From an uncultured Alphaproteobacteria bacterium (GTDB lineage: Bacteria; Pseudomonadota; Alphaproteobacteria; UBA7985; CAJQQZ01), in assembly GCA_905480445.1 (NCBI GenBank), contig CAJQQJ010000092.1:1-26504 (forward strand): a DNA stretch of 26,504 bases. The letters run 5' to 3'. Within the stretch, counting starts at the first letter, position 1. Every line of letters starts with the position of its first letter. This document shows, piece by piece, positions 23,401 to 26,504 of the stretch. The notes below the pieces were generated by a model that was not told where the DNA came from, did no database searches, and saw only the letters and a list, made by a program, of their open reading frames with translations. The position numbers and the translations under genes are program-made.

Positions 23401-24264
23401 ATGACCCGTGCGTTTCTTGTCACTCTTTTTCTAGAAGCTGCTCTCGTCATTTGCTGGAGCTCCGGGTTCATCGGTGCCAAACTTGCGTCAGAGACCCCCG
23501 CTGTATTTCTCTTAATGTTCTGGCGATTCCTTTTCACTTCTGTTGGTTTACTGCCTTTTGTCTGTATCGCCTTCAAAAAAGGGATGACAGCCAGAAGCTT
23601 TCTCATCCAATTTTTGGTCGGGTTTCTGGCGATGGGCGTCTTCCTGGCTTTCGGTGTCAAATCGATTGATCTCGGTGTACCAGTCGGTACATCGGCTTTG
23701 ATTTCCGCCCTCCAACCTTTGATGACCGTTGCGATGGCAAGCTTACTGCTCAAGGAAGATATCAGCTATCGGCAATGGATGGGATTGTTCATCGGCCTGT
23801 TTGGGGTTTCTGTGGCAGTCGGCGGATCGTCAAGCACGGCATCATCTCTGGCTTACACCTTTGCCTTTCTAGGCGTTTTAGCCATGGTCGGGGCTACCAT
23901 TGTCACAAAGACCGTCTCAAAGCCTTTAGACCTTCTCCCAACACTGGGTATTCAATGCCAGGCCGCCACAGTCCTATTCTTCCCACTGTCCATATATGAG
24001 GGCACATTGATACCAACGATCACACAGGACTTCCTGTTTGCGATTATCTGGTTCGTCATCTTTTCAACAATCGGGGCTTACGGTTTCTTCTGGCTTTGTT
24101 TGCGCCGCAGTTCTACGGCACGGGTATCGAGCTTGATCTATTTAACCCCTCCTGTAACAGCAATCTGGGCATGGCTCATGTTCTCTGAACCTATTACGAT
24201 CTTCATCTTGATCGGATTTGCTATCTGTTTCGTCGGCGTAGTACTTGCTGCCAAGTCGGATTGA
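23401..24264 (+). CDS. EamA/DMT-superfamily transporter
   Basis: A 287-residue inner-membrane protein with about ten transmembrane segments arranged as two EamA repeats (about 8-140 and 148-285). Family features include the first-helix WSSGFIGAKLA with an internal charged residue, then FWRFLF, and in the second repeat LIYLTPPVTAIWAWLMFSEP. Members export metabolites such as amino acids, nucleobase derivatives or drugs; the substrate cannot be read here. ATG 23401 has no clear Shine-Dalgarno site close by; a GGGAGG at 23364-23369 is too far upstream to serve it directly. The gap from the DUF1772 gene is 104 bases without a visible terminator. Confidence 0.9.
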   Translation: MTRAFLVTLFLEAALVICWSSGFIGAKLASETPAVFLLMFWRFLFTSVGLLPFVCIAFKKGMTARSFLIQFLVGFLAMGVFLAFGVKSIDLGVPVGTSALISALQPLMTVAMASLLLKEDISYRQWMGLFIGLFGVSVAVGGSSSTASSLAYTFAFLGVLAMVGATIVTKTVSKPLDLLPTLGIQCQAATVLFFPLSIYEGTLIPTITQDFLFAIIWFVIFSTIGAYGFFWLCLRRSSTARVSSLIYLTPPVTAIWAWLMFSEPITIFILIGFAICFVGVVLAAKSD

Positions 24265-24309
24265 ACTTAGAAAGTCTGGACTAGAGAAACCTTCGATCAA
24301 GTCAAGACT

Positions 24310-25074
24310 ATGCCGTCTACCATGCCAACCACCATTTTCAACTCACCGATCGGTCCTCTCATCGGTCATCGCGGCGTCACAGAATCAGCGCCTGAAAACA
24401 CGCTTGTCGCTATTGAGAAAGCGGCTGAATATGGGTGCAAATGGGTTGAGATAGATGCTCAACTAACGAAAGATCTAATTCCAGTTCTCATGCACGATGA
24501 CGATCTAGATCGCACAACCTCGGCTAAAGGCCGCCTTGCCGACAAATATCTCAGAGATTTGGCTTTAGTAGATGCTGGGGCTTGGTACGACCCACCCCAT
24601 CCAGGCCAGAAAATTCCAACACTCAGAGAATGCCTGCGCCTTTGTTTCGAATTGGACCTCCGCATCAATGTTGAGATCAAGCCAACCGAAGGCCTCGACG
24701 AAATCACTGCTGAGAAAGTTATGGAAACCCTGATCGACTTTTGGCCAGAGGACAAAGCGCCCCCACTCATCTCTAGCTTCTCCCGCTCTGCCATGAAGAT
24801 TGCTCAGGCTGCCGCGCCAGAATGGCCAAGAGGCATGCTCTACCATGGCTTAGACGAAGACTGGCTCGCGTTCGCGAAAGAGGTCGACGCCTGGTCGCTC
24901 CACGTTTGGGACGAAGGGCTCACCCAAGAGCAAGTCACAGCCATGCAATCAGAAGGCTATCCAGTCCTGGTCTATTCTGTTGATGACCTAAAGACATCCC
25001 AACGTATGAAAGACTTTGGCGTTGATGCCATTTTTACAGGCGCACCCGAAATCATGGGCGGGATATGGTCTTAG
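24310..25074 (+). CDS. Glycerophosphodiester phosphodiesterase (UgpQ-like)
   Basis: A 254-residue TIM-barrel enzyme that hydrolyses glycerophosphodiesters to glycerol-3-phosphate and an alcohol. Active-site elements are H20-R21 in GHRG, E29-N30-T31 (PENT), E48 and D50 (VEIDAQ), and H62 (MHDDDLDRTT). NVEIKP and the C-terminal VYSVDD and GVDAIFTGAP are further family blocks. No signal peptide is present, so the enzyme should be cytosolic like UgpQ rather than periplasmic like GlpQ. ATG at 24322 is an alternative start four codons in. The stop codon overlaps that of the convergent LysE gene. No Ugp transporter genes lie nearby, so linkage to glycerophosphodiester uptake is not shown. Confidence 0.92.
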   Translation: MPSTMPTTIFNSPIGPLIGHRGVTESAPENTLVAIEKAAEYGCKWVEIDAQLTKDLIPVLMHDDDLDRTTSAKGRLADKYLRDLALVDAGAWYDPPHPGQKIPTLRECLRLCFELDLRINVEIKPTEGLDEITAEKVMETLIDFWPEDKAPPLISSFSRSAMKIAQAAAPEWPRGMLYHGLDEDWLAFAKEVDAWSLHVWDEGLTQEQVTAMQSEGYPVLVYSVDDLKTSQRMKDFGVDAIFTGAPEIMGGIWS

Positions 25075-25661
25075 ACAAACATCACAATCAACGACCCAAC
25101 AAGCAAGGCGGCCATTGAGAGGTTGAAAGCCTTAAGAAATTTAGGATTGTCGAGAAAACGGGCGATGCCCGCACCGAATAGGGTCCAAGCTGAGGTTGAG
25201 CCGATACCGGCAACCACATAAACCCCTGCTATCAATGCAACCTGCCAGTAAAAATTCCCGGCATCGGAGGATGTGAATGTTCCTAACGTCGACGTGCCTG
25301 CGGCCCAGGACTTAGGATTAATCCACTGAAAGCCTGCACCTTGCCAAAATGTCAAAGGTTTGCTGTCGGAACTGCTGCCAACCGATGAGGCCGTTGCGAT
25401 TTTAATTGCCAGCCAAAGCAAATAGGCAATCGACAAGTACTTCATAACATCGTGGAGCCAAGGCAAGGCTTCAAACACAAACCCCAAGCCCAATCCAACC
25501 GTCGCAATCATCACTGGAAAGCCAATAGCCACTCCCAAGATGAAAGGAAGTGTTCTGATGTAACCATAGTTCACACCTGACGCTGTCGAGATGACATTGT
25601 TGGGCCCTGGCGTGAAAGCCATGGTGAAAGCGAACACTACAAGAGCTAGGAAATTTTCCAT
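25071..25661 (-). CDS. LysE/RhtB-family amino-acid exporter
   Basis: A 196-residue inner-membrane protein with about six hydrophobic segments. The signature FTMAFTPGPNNVISTASGVNYG at residues 12-33 is typical of the LysE/RhtB family, which exports amino acids such as lysine, homoserine or threonine. FQWINPKSWAAG in the middle is the second conserved block. Substrate is unknown. The start ATG has AAGGA about seven bases upstream, read on the minus strand. Its TAA stop overlaps the TAG of the convergent phosphodiesterase gene with no terminator between them, so the two messages must overlap at their ends. Upstream is a 172-base spacer shared with thrS. Confidence 0.92.
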   Translation of the reverse strand: MENFLALVVFAFTMAFTPGPNNVISTASGVNYGYIRTLPFILGVAIGFPVMIATVGLGLGFVFEALPWLHDVMKYLSIAYLLWLAIKIATASSVGSSSDSKPLTFWQGAGFQWINPKSWAAGTSTLGTFTSSDAGNFYWQVALIAGVYVVAGIGSTSAWTLFGAGIARFLDNPKFLKAFNLSMAALLVGSLIVMFV

Positions 25662-25833
25662 CTGAGGTCCTTGAATATTAGGTCAGCAATCATGACTTAT
25701 ATTCAGTTAAAATCAACTCTTATGCAACAAGTAAAAGATAATTCATATCGGCTAGAGATTGGGGGTAGGCTCTTGTTAATCAAGCTGTTATATGCCCAGC
25801 AACATGTCCCTAGTTCGTTGATAGGAAACAAAA

Positions 25834-26504
25834 ATGGTTGATATTAGACTCCCCGATGACTCAGTACGCTCCTACCCTGGTTCCGTTACCGGAATGGAAG
25901 TCGCTGAATCAATTTCTTCAGGTCTTGCCAAGAACTCCATGGCGATCAAGATTGACGGCGAGTTAACCGACCTTTCTCAGCCCATTACCACGGATGCCTC
26001 CGTCGAGATTATTGTCCGTGGCAAAGGCAACGAAGACGCGCTCGAGCTGATCCGCCATGATTGCGCGCATGTATTGGCTGAAGCTGTCCAGAGCCTCTTT
26101 CCTGGCACTCAGGTAACAATCGGTCCTTCTATTGAAAACGGTTTCTATTACGACTTCTACCGCAAAGAGCCCTTCACACCTGAAGATCTAGAAAAGATCG
26201 AAAAACGCATGGCAGAGATCATTGCTAAGAACGAGCCTTTTGTGCGCTCTGTCGTTAGCCGTGAGGAAGCCATCGAGCTCTTCAAAAGCAAAGGCGAAGA
26301 GTTCAAGGTTGAGTTAATCCAAGACCTTGGCGAAGATCAGACAATCACGCTTTACAGCCAAGGCGATTGGATTGATCTTTGTCGTGGGCCACATGCTCCC
26401 TCGACTAGCTTTGTTGGCAAGTCATTCAAGCTCATGTCTCTTGCAGGTGCCTACTGGCGTGGTGATTCCAACCGCGAACAGCTACAACGCATCTACGGCA
26501 CCGC
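25834..26504 (+). CDS. thrS: Threonyl-tRNA synthetase, N-terminal part (cut by window end)
   Basis: An open frame of 223 codons runs off the right edge. Residues about 1-63 form the TGS domain (MVDIRLPDDSVRSYPGSVTG onward). The N2 editing domain follows, with H75 and H79 in RHDCAHVLAEA and C183 and H187 in LCRGPHAPS, which are the zinc-site-like residues that hydrolyse mischarged Ser-tRNA(Thr). The C-terminal catalytic and anticodon domains lie outside the window. IGPSIENGFYYDF is another conserved block. The ATG at 25834 follows AGGAAACAAAA, a good ribosome-binding site at 25823-25826. The spacer upstream is A/T-rich, but I could not place a -35/-10 pair with confidence. Confidence 0.97.
   Translation, partial: MVDIRLPDDSVRSYPGSVTGMEVAESISSGLAKNSMAIKIDGELTDLSQPITTDASVEIIVRGKGNEDALELIRHDCAHVLAEAVQSLFPGTQVTIGPSIENGFYYDFYRKEPFTPEDLEKIEKRMAEIIAKNEPFVRSVVSREEAIELFKSKGEEFKVELIQDLGEDQTITLYSQGDWIDLCRGPHAPSTSFVGKSFKLMSLAGAYWRGDSNREQLQRIYGT

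Noticed and set aside
23364..23404. GGGAGG plus a ten-codon TTG frame ending TGA over the EamA ATG, as a coupled leader peptide.
   Set aside because: Only two bases separate GGGAGG from the TTG, which is too short for initiation; no supporting conservation can be seen.
25773..25794. TTGTTA and TTATAT ahead of thrS as a promoter.
   Set aside because: The boxes are only nine bases apart, far below the 16-18 needed.
1..26504. CRISPR arrays, tRNA or rRNA genes, transposases, prophage genes and attachment sites.
   Set aside because: None seen on reading both strands: no regularly spaced repeats, no cloverleaf with CCA-adjacent arms, and no frame resembling transposase or integrase.

Overview
The window reads as a conserved chromosomal segment of an alphaproteobacterium. 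I infer this from gene order (nfuA-tsaB-rimI-mucR-fur-plsC-miaB-phoH-ybeY-corC-lnt-metK-trmB-rimP-nusA-ylxR-infB-rbfA-truB-rpsO-pnp), from a MucR/Ros-family regulator, from a Fur/Mur-type protein without the Cys structural-zinc pairs, and from the two-domain YlxR-L7Ae protein. Base composition looks close to 50% G+C by eye. That and the gene order would fit a Rhodospirillales/Kiloniellales-like, probably marine, lineage, but I cannot assign a genus.

Layout. 1-2970: tail of a probable universal stress protein, then nfuA (Fe-S carrier), a Bax-type glucosaminidase lipoprotein, tsaB (tRNA t6A) and rimI. 3104-4934: mucR and fur, each with a credible promoter, and plsC one base behind fur. 5005-10508: miaB-phoH-ybeY-corC-lnt, tightly packed and partly overlapping (tRNA modification, RNA/ribosome quality control, CBS-domain protein, apolipoprotein acylation). 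10622-12497: metK and trmB. 12510-19671: the translation/transcription operon rimP-nusA-ylxR-infB-rbfA-truB-rpsO, headed by a short leader that holds an intrinsic terminator. 19897-22020: pnp, preceded by two hairpins and closed by a strong terminator. 22100-25661: an accessory block (TetR regulator divergent from a DUF1772 membrane protein, EamA transporter, glycerophosphodiesterase, and a convergent LysE exporter). 25834-end: thrS, cut by the window edge.

Function. Most of the window is housekeeping: Fe-S supply (NfuA) for the radical-SAM enzyme MiaB, S-adenosylmethionine supply (MetK) for MiaB and TrmB, tRNA and rRNA modification (TsaB, MiaB, TrmB, TruB), 30S assembly (RimP, YbeY, RbfA, S15), initiation (IF2), transcription control (NusA) and RNA decay (PNPase).

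I found no CRISPR array, prophage, insertion sequence, tRNA or rRNA gene, and no clearly new multigene system. The most interesting signals are regulatory: (1) a rimP-nusA leader in which one GGGCCT can pair with either of two identical AGGCCC segments, one pairing making a terminator; (2) an rpsO-pnp spacer with four interchangeable CAGCTG-containing arms; (3) a large nested perfect dyad between the TetR and DUF1772 genes; (4) a MucR whose zinc-finger ligands are partly lost. No gap between genes exceeds about 300 bases.
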